DNA of 37,594 nt, from positions 1 through 37,594 of the forward strand of contig NZ_BCSS01000035.1 in the NCBI RefSeq assembly GCF_001570985.1. Reading direction: 5' to 3'. Position 1 is the stretch's first letter. Each line of letters starts with the position of its first letter. Positions 1 to 5,901 of this stretch are shown here, piece by piece. The DNA is from Janibacter limosus NBRC 16128 (GTDB lineage Bacteria > Actinomycetota > Actinomycetes > Actinomycetales > Dermatophilaceae). The position numbers and the translations under genes are program-made. Below the pieces are notes generated by a model. The model was given only the letters and a program-made list of their open reading frames with translations. It ran no database searches and had not been told where the DNA came from.

Positions 1-65
1 AAGCGTGGCGACGAGCCAAGGCCGGCGAGCCCGTCGAGAGCATCGCCGCCGCACTGGCCGCCTAG
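1..65 (+). CDS. Small HTH-like protein, C-terminal part (begins at 37501)
   Basis: Bases 3-65 read AWRRAKAGEPVESIAAALAA followed by TAG. This is the C-terminal end of a gene whose start lies outside a linear reading. The frame is preceded in phase by the last bases of the window: GAC ends at 37593, and base 37594 plus bases 1-2 give GAA. It therefore looks like the second half of the 52-aa gene starting at 37501. A GC-rich hairpin (80-100) follows it directly and could end its transcript. Confidence 0.55.
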   Translation, partial: AWRRAKAGEPVESIAAALAA

Positions 66-79
66 CCCGGCACAGCGCG

Positions 80-100
80 CCCGGCCCGAAGGGGGCCGGG
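80..100 (+). terminator. GC hairpin after the junction gene
   Basis: CCCGGCCC (80-87) pairs with GGGCCGGG (93-100) around a five-base loop. It lies 15 bases after the stop codon at 63-65 and directly before the long repeat. There is no T tract, as is usual for actinobacterial terminators. Confidence 0.45.
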
Positions 101-101
101 C

Positions 102-445
102 CGCCGCTGGCGCGGCGACGAAGGCGGAGCGGCCTGGCGGCCGCACCGGATGGGACCCAAACGGACTCGACCTGGCGGTCGAGCTGTGATCGTCCCGGCG
201 CGCTGCGCCGGGACCGAGATCCCTCCACCTCCGGGGCATTCCATCGTGCGGGCTCGCCCCTTCCACGCAAGCCGGGCGCTGCGCGCCGGCCGCTCCCCCG
301 AACTTTTCGGCCGGCGCTCCTACGTCGCTTGTTTCCGGCCGAAAACTTCTCCCCCGCGACCGGTTCCCCGGCTTGCGCTCCAGGGGCTCAGCGCCCGCAG
401 CTTCTTCCATTGCCCCGGAGGGGGCGGGATAAGGGGGGAGGCCAA
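102..445 (+). repeat. 344-bp direct repeat, copy 1 (hairpin-rich element)
   Basis: This segment is a diverged copy of 1842-2185, and both are 344 bases long. Invariant blocks include the three TGGC-loop hairpins (102-117, 129-144, 166-183), the block 224-247, the loop around 315-331 and the 3' block 397-445. The sequence between these blocks differs but still folds. The copy ends 38 bases before the start codon of the gene at 484. The open frames seen through it shift between copies, and conservation follows stems and loops rather than codons, so I do not call a protein here. Confidence 0.88.
228..421 (+). ncRNA. Candidate structured RNA domain, copy 1
   Basis: An 11-bp perfect long-range pairing, CCTCCGGGGCA (228-238) with TGCCCCGGAGG (411-421), encloses several hairpins: CGTG..CACG at about 244-267, GCCGG (271-275)/CCGGC (286-290), an 11-bp stem TTTTCGGCCGG (304-314)/CCGGCCGAAAA (335-345) with a 20-base loop, and GGGC (384-387)/GCCC (393-396). 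The 10-bp stem at 192-214 lies just upstream. Several stems are maintained with different bases in copy 2. The plus strand is assumed because both copies precede plus-strand genes. It matches no RNA family I can name, and it could instead act as DNA (origin, recombination or protein-binding site). Confidence 0.4.
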
Positions 446-483
446 CAGCCTCCTAGCCACCAGTCATCGAGAGGACCGCACCC

Positions 484-765
484 ATGAGCACCAAGACCAC
501 CGAAACCACGATCGAGACCACCGATCTGGTGTGTGAGTGCTGCGCCGTGGCCCTCGTCAACGATGACACCAGCGGGTGCGCATGGGCCTGCATGAACAAC
601 CACGTCGAGAAGCTGGGCCGGTACGCCGAGTACCCCGAGACCGCCCGCGTCGTCTACCTCGACTGGGAAGGGCCGACCTTCCACGGATCGTTCGTCTGCG
701 CCGGATGCGGCGAGAACGACCCCCGCGGCTACGCCGGACGAGTCGAGATCACCACCCAGCCCTAA
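484..765 (+). CDS. Small cysteine-rich protein (unknown function)
   Basis: This is a 93-aa protein I do not recognise. It has two cysteine clusters, CECC near residue 18 and CAGCGEND near residue 73, with further cysteines at CAWAC, suggesting one or two zinc sites. There is no signal peptide or membrane segment. The N-terminus is Thr-rich. The start ATG at 484 follows GAGAGGA at 469-475, a moderate Shine-Dalgarno. The gene sits directly downstream of repeat copy 1 and before the DUF3560 gene, so the repeat forms or lies within its upstream region. A role in plasmid accessory functions is only a guess. Confidence 0.7.
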   Translation: MSTKTTETTIETTDLVCECCAVALVNDDTSGCAWACMNNHVEKLGRYAEYPETARVVYLDWEGPTFHGSFVCAGCGENDPRGYAGRVEITTQP

Positions 766-779
766 CGCTGACCCGCTTT

Positions 780-803
780 GACCATACAGACCACACAACA
801 CAG
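780..803 (+). repeat. CA-rich leader repeat 1
   Basis: The block starts GACCATACAGACCACACA and runs into ACACAG, directly before the Shine-Dalgarno AAGGAG of the gene at 814. Near-identical blocks precede the genes at 2255, 3259 and 4525, and a looser one precedes the gene at 3740. Confidence 0.7.
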
Positions 804-813
804 AAGGAGCGCC

Positions 814-1767
814 ATGAACACGCTGACCATCACTCACAGCCCCACCGAGGGAACCACGATCGACGGGACCGAGAAGGGCGACGGGAGCGCCCCGGCCCTG
901 AAGTCCTTGGGCTGGCGCTGGGGCCGCACCATCGGCGCGTGGTACGTCCCGCACAGCCGCGACAAGACCCCCAAGATGCACGTCATCAACCCCACCACCA
1001 CGGCGCTGGAGGCGGCCGGGTTCATCGTGACCGTCATCCTCGACATCACCGAGCCCGACCCCGCCGAGGTCGAGGCCAGAAAGACCCAGCGCGAGGCCCA
1101 GCGCGCCGAAGCGATGGCCGCGAAGGCCGAGCGCAAGCAGGCCACCGCCGAGCAGGCATGGACCCGCGCCGACGCCGCGCACGAGGCACTGCCCCCCTTC
1201 GGTGAGCCCGTAAAGGTTGGACACCACAGCGAGAACCGCCACCGCCGAGCCCACGACCGCGCCTGGAGCACGTTCGGACAGGCCGTCGAGGCCGACCGGG
1301 TCGCAGAGCAGGCCACCCGCAGCGCCGCGACCGCCGCCCGCGCCACCACGGCCCGCCACAACCCCATCACCGTCGCAAACCGCATCGCAAAGCTTGCGTC
1401 CGAGATCCGCAAGATCGAGAGCACGCTGGCTGGGGGCCCAGCGTGGCGCAAGGACAACGAGGGCGCGGGCTACCACCTCGAGCACGTCCAGCCCCACGGC
1501 GAGCACCGCGACCAACTGGAGGCCACGCGCGACGCCCGCGCCCGCGACCTCGAGTTTTGGCAGACCGTCCGCGACGAGCAGATCACCGCAGGCGAGGCCA
1601 CCAACTACGGGCCGACGACCGTCAGCAAGGGCGATGCCGTGAAGATCCGCGGCCAGTGGCGACGAGTCGCCCGCGCCAACACCAAGAGCGTCAGCGTCGA
1701 GACCGGCTACAGCTGGACCGATCGCACCCCGTGGCACGAGGTCCAGGACCACCGACCCGCCACCTAG
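814..1767 (+). CDS. DUF3560 domain-containing protein
   Basis: This is a 317-aa protein of the DUF3560 type. The recognisable core is a long charged helical stretch (about residues 85-130, rich in Glu, Ala, Arg and Lys) followed by EPVKVGHHSENRHRRAHDR (about 132-150) and another helical region. Family members occur on actinobacterial plasmids and phages next to SSB and antirestriction-like genes; their function is unknown. The ATG at 814 is preferred over 778 because AGAAGGAG lies just upstream of it and the CA-rich leader occupies the interval. A C-terminal segment with KGDAVKIRGQWRRVARAN looks like a small beta-rich module. A strong hairpin at 1786-1821 follows the stop. Confidence 0.85.
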   Translation: MNTLTITHSPTEGTTIDGTEKGDGSAPALKSLGWRWGRTIGAWYVPHSRDKTPKMHVINPTTTALEAAGFIVTVILDITEPDPAEVEARKTQREAQRAEAMAAKAERKQATAEQAWTRADAAHEALPPFGEPVKVGHHSENRHRRAHDRAWSTFGQAVEADRVAEQATRSAATAARATTARHNPITVANRIAKLASEIRKIESTLAGGPAWRKDNEGAGYHLEHVQPHGEHRDQLEATRDARARDLEFWQTVRDEQITAGEATNYGPTTVSKGDAVKIRGQWRRVARANTKSVSVETGYSWTDRTPWHEVQDHRPAT

Positions 1768-1785
1768 ACCACCCCGAGGGGGGCC

Positions 1786-1821
1786 GCCCCCTTCGTCCCC
1801 GATCAAGAGGGCGAAGGGGGC
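1786..1821 (+). terminator. Hairpin terminator after the DUF3560 gene
   Basis: GCCCCCTTCG (1786-1795) pairs perfectly with CGAAGGGGGC (1812-1821), and an inner CCC/GGG pairing shortens the loop. It starts 18 bases after the stop codon. There is no T tract. The same CGAAGGGGGC core recurs in the 16-bp hairpin at 3634-3669. Confidence 0.6.
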
Positions 1822-1841
1822 CAGGCCCCGAAAACCGAGCG

Positions 1842-2185
1842 CGCCGCTGGCGCGGCGACGCGGCGGAGCGGCCTGGCGGCCGCACCGGATGGGACCCGAA
1901 CGGACTCGACCTGGCGGTCGAGCTGTGATCGTTCCCGGCGCGCAGCGCCGGGACCGGTATCCCTCCGCCTCCGGGGCATTCCATCGTGCGGGCACGCACC
2001 CTGCGCGCAAGGCCAGCCCTACGGGCCGGCCACTCCCCCGAACTTTCCCTCGGCGCTCCTACGTCGCTTGATTCCTCGGGAAACTCCTCCCCCGCGGCCC
2101 GGTTCCTGGCCTTGCGTTCCGGGCGCTTATGCGCCCGCAGCTTCTTCCATTGCCCCGGAGGGGGCGGGATAAGGGGGGAGGCCAA
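1842..2185 (+). repeat. 344-bp direct repeat, copy 2 (hairpin-rich element)
   Basis: This is the second copy of 102-445. Its TGGC-loop hairpins are at 1842-1857, 1868-1883 and 1905-1922, and the 9-bp stem around GCA follows near 1932-1952. The two copies are identical over long blocks and differ in discrete patches that are mostly stem positions. It fills the gap between the DUF3560 gene and the small gene at 2255. No gene is called inside it. The long minus-strand open frame across 388-2010 is attributed to base composition. Confidence 0.88.
1968..2161 (+). ncRNA. Candidate structured RNA domain, copy 2
   Basis: It has the same enclosing 11-bp pairing as copy 1 (1968-1978 with 2151-2161). 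Inside are CGTGC..GCGCG (about 1984-2007, with a G-T pair), GGCC-A-GCCC (2011-2019) pairing with GGGC-C-GGCC (2023-2031), TTTCCC (2044-2049)/GGGAAA (2078-2083) closing the conserved 20-base loop at 2054-2073, CCTGG/CCGGG, and CGGGCGC (2120-2126)/GCGCCCG (2131-2137) with a TTAT loop. Stem sequences differ from copy 1 while pairing is largely kept. Its function is unknown. Confidence 0.4.
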
Positions 2186-2221
2186 GCCCACCGAACGAGT
2201 CCCGTAGCCACCTCACCGTTT

Positions 2222-2245
2222 GACCACACAGACCACACAACACAG
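2222..2245 (+). repeat. CA-rich leader repeat 2
   Basis: GACCACACAGACCACACA runs into ACACAG, directly followed by the AGGAGGA Shine-Dalgarno of the gene at 2255. It differs from leader 1 by a single base. Confidence 0.75.
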
Positions 2246-2254
2246 GAGGACCAC

Positions 2255-2518
2255 ATGGACAGCAGCAACAGCCAGGACGAGCACATGGTTGCCGTCGTCT
2301 TCGACGTCGTCGGAGCGCCGAACCAGCAGGCCGCGGCCGAGATCGTGCGCGAGGCACTACGGATGCACACGGGCAGCCACTTCGGAGCCGCACGCGACGA
2401 GGTCAACGCCACCCAGCCCGAGGGCCGATTCCTTGAGGCTTGGTGGTTCCCCGAGGCCGTGGACAAGGTGGTCGACGGCAACGACCGGCCGGCTGCAACG
2501 CTCGTCTTCAACGAGTAG
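2255..2518 (+). CDS. Small conserved-looking protein (unknown function)
   Basis: This is an 87-aa soluble, acidic protein that I do not recognise. It reads like one small alpha/beta domain: a beta strand MVAVVFDVVGAPN, a helix QQAAAEIVREALRMH, then a C-terminal segment with PEGRFLEAWWFPEAVDKV and a closing strand. There are no cysteines and no membrane segment. The ATG at 2255 is chosen because AGGAGGA lies at 2245-2251 and the CA-rich leader precedes it. Longer readings would run back into repeat copy 2. A strong terminator hairpin follows at 2531-2558, so it may be a single-gene transcript. Confidence 0.75.
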   Translation: MDSSNSQDEHMVAVVFDVVGAPNQQAAAEIVREALRMHTGSHFGAARDEVNATQPEGRFLEAWWFPEAVDKVVDGNDRPAATLVFNE

Positions 2519-2530
2519 CGCACGAAGGGA

Positions 2531-2558
2531 GATGCCCCCCGCGAGAGCGGGGGGCATC
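2531..2558 (+). terminator. Strong hairpin terminator
   Basis: GATGCCCCCCGC (2531-2542) pairs perfectly with GCGGGGGGCATC (2547-2558) around a GAGA loop. It lies 12 bases after the stop of the 87-aa gene and has no T tract. Confidence 0.75.
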
Positions 2559-2616
2559 CCATCAACACGACACGGGAACCACCCCGAGACGCGGGCCGAG
2601 CATACGACGAGCACCA

Positions 2617-2676
2617 AAATTGCCCTACGCACTATATAGACTAGATTGAATAGATACGCTAGACTGAACATATCAA
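2617..2676 (+). promoter_or_regulatory. AT-rich island with TAGA repeats
   Basis: About 60 bases of unusually AT-rich sequence lie between the terminator at 2531-2558 and the gene at 2726. TAGA occurs at 2637, 2642, 2651 and 2660, and two imperfect direct repeats TAGATTGAATAGAT and TAGACTGAACATAT sit side by side. TTGCCC (2620-2625) and TAGATT (2642-2647), 16 bases apart, could be a promoter for the operon at 2726. Iterons or an origin opening site are the alternative. Confidence 0.45.
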
Positions 2677-2725
2677 CACGACAACGAGCGGACTGACCAC
2701 CCGCACCACCGAAGGAGACGCACAC

Positions 2726-3028
2726 GTGAGCACCTCAACCCGCACCGTGACCGAGCGAGACGTCCAGGAGGCGTGGCTGGCCATGCCCGCCGGGTTCCAG
2801 CAGACCCACCCCCTGACGCAGGAGCGGAGTTGGGAGGCTGGGCAGGAGTGGTCGGCGAAGGTCCGCAGGGACTGCGCCGCCGTCATCGTCCCCCTGCTCG
2901 AGACCGCCACCGCCGACCTCGCCCGCGGCGACCGCGACAGCGCCGCGATCATCCACCGTGAGATCCGGCCCTTCGAGCGCCTGCGGCGCGTCCTCGAGGC
3001 CGTCGAGGCACAGGAGGCGAGGGCATGA
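2726..3028 (+). CDS. Small helical protein (unknown function)
   Basis: This is a 100-aa, charged, mostly helical protein with no recognisable family, signal peptide or cysteines. The start is GTG at 2726, ten bases after GAAGGAG (2711-2717). Its stop overlaps the ATG of the zinc-finger peptide at 3025 (ATGA), so the two genes are translationally coupled. The AT-rich region upstream probably carries their promoter. Phrases such as RDVQEAWLAMPAGFQQTHP and ERLRRVLEAVEAQEARA suggest a helical adaptor, but no function is proposed. Confidence 0.7.
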   Translation: MSTSTRTVTERDVQEAWLAMPAGFQQTHPLTQERSWEAGQEWSAKVRRDCAAVIVPLLETATADLARGDRDSAAIIHREIRPFERLRRVLEAVEAQEARA

Positions 3029-3177
3029 GCGCCTACTCCGGAGACGAGCACCTGAGCCACGAGCAGCAGTACCCAGAGCTCTACGAGGACGACGCAGACC
3101 CGATGGACCGCCCCTGCGACGACTGCGGAGCCGAGCCCGGCGAGCCCTGCCGGGTCACCTGCACAGCCCAAGGGTGA
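3025..3177 (+). CDS. Zinc-finger peptide of the CxxCGAxPGxPC type
   Basis: This is a 50-aa protein starting at the ATG that overlaps the upstream stop codon (ATGA, 3025-3028). Its C-terminal half holds CDDCGAEPGEPCRVTC, the pattern of a small zinc-binding domain often found in actinobacterial phage and plasmid proteins (CxxCGAxPGxPC). The N-terminal half is acidic and likely disordered. Coupling to the 100-aa gene upstream suggests a joint function, which I cannot name. Confidence 0.7.
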   Translation: MSAYSGDEHLSHEQQYPELYEDDADPMDRPCDDCGAEPGEPCRVTCTAQG

Positions 3178-3216
3178 GGACGACGCCGCGCGAGCGGCGA
3201 CCATCCACGCCAGACT

Positions 3217-3240
3217 GACCACACAGACCACACAGCATTG
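3217..3240 (+). repeat. CA-rich leader repeat 3
   Basis: GACCACACAGACCACACA followed by GCATTG. It is the same element as at 780 and 2222, here upstream of the SSB gene with its GAAGGAG site. Confidence 0.7.
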
Positions 3241-3258
3241 AGAGTGAAGGAGCACGAG

Positions 3259-3624
3259 ATGGCCACCATCACCATCACCGGAGACCTCGCCGACGATCCC
3301 GAGACCATCCAGATCCACGGAGGGCAGCAGGTCACCCGGCTGCGCGTCGTCGAGACGCAACGCCGCCAGAACCCCGAGACGGGGGAGTGGGAGGACGCCG
3401 AGCCCAACGTCTACCGCGTGCAGGCGCGGGGCCGGCTCAGCGACCAGATCGCCCAGTCAACAAGCCGAGGGAGCAGCGTCGACGTCGTCGGCCACATCGT
3501 CACCGACGCATGGACCGACAAGGAGACCGGCCAGAAGCAGACCGCCCAGGTCGTCGTCGCCGACGAGATCGGCCCCAGTGCCACGTCGCACCCGGAGCAG
3601 GTCGCCGACGCGGCGCAGAGCTGA
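3259..3624 (+). CDS. ssb: Single-stranded DNA-binding protein
   Basis: This is a 121-aa protein with one OB fold. It begins MATITITGDLADDPE, typical of SSB (strand 1 followed by the conserved Gly and Pro region), continues with the long basic hairpin (QRRQNPETGEWEDAEP, where SSB has the R..tGEw motif), and then the VDVVGHIVTDAW strand. It would coat single-stranded plasmid DNA during replication or after conjugative entry. It is shorter than chromosomal SSB and lacks the usual C-terminal DDDIPF tip, ending instead in a short acidic, Ala-rich tail. The ATG at 3259 follows GAAGGAG (3246-3252). A 16-bp perfect hairpin lies just after the stop. Confidence 0.88.
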   Translation: MATITITGDLADDPETIQIHGGQQVTRLRVVETQRRQNPETGEWEDAEPNVYRVQARGRLSDQIAQSTSRGSSVDVVGHIVTDAWTDKETGQKQTAQVVVADEIGPSATSHPEQVADAAQS

Positions 3625-3633
3625 CGTCACCCA

Positions 3634-3669
3634 GGCGAAGGGGGCGCGCAAGGGCGCGCCCCCTTCGCC
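3634..3669 (+). terminator. 16-bp perfect hairpin after ssb
   Basis: GGCGAAGGGGGCGCGC (3634-3649) pairs with GCGCGCCCCCTTCGCC (3654-3669) around AAGG. It is a terminator for ssb. It is symmetrical enough to work on either strand, and it separates ssb from the parA leader. Confidence 0.75.
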
Positions 3670-3739
3670 AGACAGACCAGTTGGACCAGAATGACCACAC
3701 ACACAAGTCGCACACTGCACAGAAGACTGGAGGACTGAG

Positions 3740-4489
3740 ATGACCGTCTACGCGGTCGCCCTCAGCAAGGGTGGAAGCACGAAGACCACAACCGCGGCCG
3801 AAGTCGCCGCGGCGCTGGCGCGCCGCGGCCGCCGAGTCCTAGCGATCGACGTCGACCAGCAAGGAAATTTCAGCCGTCGGCTGGGACTGAACGACGACAC
3901 CGAGGTCGACGCCGTGGCGGCCGACGTCCTGGTAGGCAAGGCCAGCGCCCGAGCGGCCGCAGTGCCCTCACCGAGCGTTCCCGGGGTCGACGTGCTCGCC
4001 GGGACGCACGACCTGGCCGACATCGACCACCTGCCCGAGGTCTTGACCTCGCTGCGGGACGAACTGCCGACAATCGTGGGGGAGTGGGACGACGTCGTCA
4101 TCGACACGCCGCCGGCCCTGGGCATGCTCACCCTCGCCGCGCTGGCCGCCGCCGACGTCGTCATCGCGGCCGTTGCCTGCGAGACCGAGGCCTACGACCA
4201 GCTCAGCCGACTCGTCGACGTCATCGACAGCCGGATCGCAATGCGCCTGCGCCCCGGCCAGCAAGTCCACTGGATCGTGCCCACCCGCCACGACGGGCGG
4301 CGGCTGCTCGACAGGGAAGTGGTCGAGGAGCTCGAGAAGGTGCACCCGGGCAAGGTCACCACCCCCATCCGCGAGGCCGTCGCCGCCAAGGACGCCTACA
4401 CCGCCGGAATGCCGGTCAGCGTCTACATGCCCGATTCCGGCATCGCCGACGACTACGCCGCCGCGATGGCCCAGATCATCACCACCTAG
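3740..4489 (+). CDS. parA: ParA-type partition ATPase
   Basis: This is a 249-aa MinD/ParA-family ATPase that drives plasmid segregation by ATP-dependent dynamic binding to the nucleoid. The deviant Walker A is at residues 10-18 (KGGSTKTTT), followed by the switch region VLAIDVDQQGN and the Walker B-like VVIDTPP near residue 118. The length is typical of small (type Ib-like) ParA proteins without an N-terminal HTH. The ATG at 3740 follows TGGAGGACTGAG. A looser CA-rich leader lies at 3693-3722. The partner gene begins 35 bases after the stop. A 10-bp stem with a TGGC loop (3806-3829) lies inside the coding sequence. Confidence 0.95.
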   Translation: MTVYAVALSKGGSTKTTTAAEVAAALARRGRRVLAIDVDQQGNFSRRLGLNDDTEVDAVAADVLVGKASARAAAVPSPSVPGVDVLAGTHDLADIDHLPEVLTSLRDELPTIVGEWDDVVIDTPPALGMLTLAALAAADVVIAAVACETEAYDQLSRLVDVIDSRIAMRLRPGQQVHWIVPTRHDGRRLLDREVVEELEKVHPGKVTTPIREAVAAKDAYTAGMPVSVYMPDSGIADDYAAAMAQIITT

Positions 4490-4508
4490 ACCACACAACA
4501 CAGACAGC
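4489..4508 (+). repeat. CA-rich leader repeat 4
   Basis: GACCACACAACACAGACAG begins in the parA stop codon and precedes AGGAGG of the partner gene at 4525. It shares its core with the leaders at 780, 2222 and 3217. Confidence 0.55.
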
Positions 4509-4524
4509 ATAGGAGGAACAGATC

Positions 4525-5118
4525 ATGAGTAGCAGTCCTCGACGCCGCCTGGGCGACCGCAACACTGCGGCGATCGCTCAAGACAGAACAGTTGCCACGC
4601 CACCCGCACCGAAGGAGCTAGAGAGTCCGGGGGTGACACCCGAACCTGAGACCAAGACCAAGGCCACGACTACGGCGAAGGGGACTTCCGCCAAGGCCGC
4701 TCAGGTCAGTGACACCGTTCGGCTGGGCATCTACATCACCCCCGAGGACGTGGACTCTGCCAAGTCCGCGTATCTCGCCGACTGGCAGGCGGGGGGCCAC
4801 CTCGACACGTTCGCGAAGTGGATGGCCTACGCGTTCGACGCCCACGCAGGTCGCAGCGTGTCCGAGCGGACACGACTGGCGCGGCCTAGCGGCCGCTCAG
4901 AGACCCGCACCGGATCGTCTCGATCCTTCGTGATCCCCACCGACACCATCGCCCGGATGCGCGAGGCGATCGCGCAGGACCAGGCCGCAGACCGCTGGCC
5001 CTCCGACAGCGCGTGGTGCAGTGACGCGATCGCCGCCGCCGTCGAGCAGTCCCGCACCCGGGCCGGCGGCACACTGCCGACGGCGCCGGCCCGACTGCCC
5101 AACCGGCTGCGCCGATAG
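4525..5118 (+). CDS. ParB-like centromere-binding partner of ParA
   Basis: This is a 197-aa basic protein encoded directly after parA, the usual place for the centromere-binding partner. The N-terminal 65 residues are Thr/Ala/Lys-rich and probably disordered, suited to stimulating the ParA ATPase. The rest contains two similar segments, VRLGIYITPEDVDSAKSAY (about 68-86) and SFVIPTDTIARMREAI (about 135-150), each a short beta strand followed by two helices. This looks like two ribbon-helix-helix-type modules in tandem. It lacks the ParB/SpoJ nuclease-like box. The ATG at 4525 has AGGAGG at 4511-4516. I see no clear parS array. The role is inferred from context plus fold pattern. Confidence 0.7.
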   Translation: MSSSPRRRLGDRNTAAIAQDRTVATPPAPKELESPGVTPEPETKTKATTTAKGTSAKAAQVSDTVRLGIYITPEDVDSAKSAYLADWQAGGHLDTFAKWMAYAFDAHAGRSVSERTRLARPSGRSETRTGSSRSFVIPTDTIARMREAIAQDQAADRWPSDSAWCSDAIAAAVEQSRTRAGGTLPTAPARLPNRLRR

Positions 5119-5144
5119 GGCACACGAGCGAAGGGGGGATCGGC

Positions 5145-5405
5145 ATGGACGAGCACTTCGAGCTGGAGTACCCGCCGGGTGAAGAGCCGATCGAACGAGG
5201 CAACCGCGGGCTGGACATCGCGACCCTCACCCCAGCGGAGTTCGACATCTTCATGTCCGGCTTCCAATCCGGGCGCGCCTCCGGGTGGGATGACGGCTAT
5301 GCCGCCTGCGAGGAACGGCAGGCATCACATCACCGCTACGCGCTGGAGGTCATGCGCCGAAGCGGTCGGCTGGATCTCTCGCCGGACGAGATCCTCGGCG
5401 ACTGA
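5145..5405 (+). CDS. Small acidic protein (unknown function)
   Basis: This is an 86-aa acidic protein with no family I recognise. The phrase FMSGFQSGRASGWDDGYAAC, followed by a charged helix, resembles the short helical proteins often found in actinobacterial plasmid operons (pattern F..G...G...GY..G). The ATG at 5145 follows AAGGGGGGA (5131-5139), a good Shine-Dalgarno, 26 bases after the partition partner gene, so it probably belongs to the par operon. Confidence 0.75.
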   Translation: MDEHFELEYPPGEEPIERGNRGLDIATLTPAEFDIFMSGFQSGRASGWDDGYAACEERQASHHRYALEVMRRSGRLDLSPDEILGD

Positions 5406-5460
5406 CCCTGTCGGTCCACACCGGCAGAATCCATGCACAACGCGCGAAAGGGAAGACCAG

Positions 5461-5901
5461 ATGAGCGAGAGCACCGATCGAGCCGAGGGCCTGCGTGCGT
5501 GGGCCGAAGGTATGTACACGCTCACGGCGGCCGCAGAGCTGCTGATCCGCTGCGGCGATCCACTGCTGAGCGGACCGTGGGTCGAGCACGACGTCCAGCG
5601 AGGACGCTATTGGTTCAACACCAAGACCGTTGCCGAGGAGTCCGGCTATCTGTCCGGGGGAGAGCGTCGCGTGCTCGACATCGCCGCGGCGCTGGCCGTC
5701 GATGACCGCCCGGTGGCCCTGGGGGAGGCCGTCAGTGGTCTCGACCGCAAGCACCTAGAGCTCGTTCTGGCAGCGATCGCGCACGCTGCCGGGAGCCACG
5801 AGCACTCTGAGGCCTTGACCACGGAGAACGAGGACGGCGTCCGCCAGCTCGTCCGCACCGAACGATTGGGCAGCCTCTACCCCTGGCCCGAAGGGCAGTG
5901 A
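5461..5901 (+). CDS. Hypothetical protein (146 aa)
   Basis: This is a soluble 146-aa protein that I cannot assign. It has a Trp-rich N-terminal half (RYWFNTKTVAEESGYLSGGE), an Ala-rich helical middle containing RRVLDIAAALAVDDR, and an acidic C-terminus. The ATG at 5461 is supported by AAAGGGAAG at 5447-5455; a longer reading from 5179 would overlap the preceding gene. Its stop overlaps the GTG of the next small gene (GTGA, 5898-5901), implying translational coupling. Confidence 0.75.
   Translation: MSESTDRAEGLRAWAEGMYTLTAAAELLIRCGDPLLSGPWVEHDVQRGRYWFNTKTVAEESGYLSGGERRVLDIAAALAVDDRPVALGEAVSGLDRKHLELVLAAIAHAAGSHEHSEALTTENEDGVRQLVRTERLGSLYPWPEGQ

Noticed and set aside
5-487. 160-codon plus-strand frame over repeat copy 1
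   Set aside because: The matching region of copy 2 does not keep this frame, and the product is Arg/Pro-rich. The true coding end here is the other frame stopping at 63-65.
388-2010. 540-codon open frame on the minus strand
   Set aside because: It runs antisense to the DUF3560 gene and through both hairpin-rich repeats. The product is Gly/Ala/Val-rich with no domain, as expected from third-position GC bias.
2222-2245. TTGACC in the CA-rich leader read as a -35 box
   Set aside because: The place where a -10 should be is the Shine-Dalgarno, and other copies lack TTG. It does not fit a promoter.
774-4508. CA-rich leaders read as a CRISPR array
   Set aside because: The blocks are dispersed hundreds of bases apart with genes between them. 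There are no regular spacers and no cas genes.
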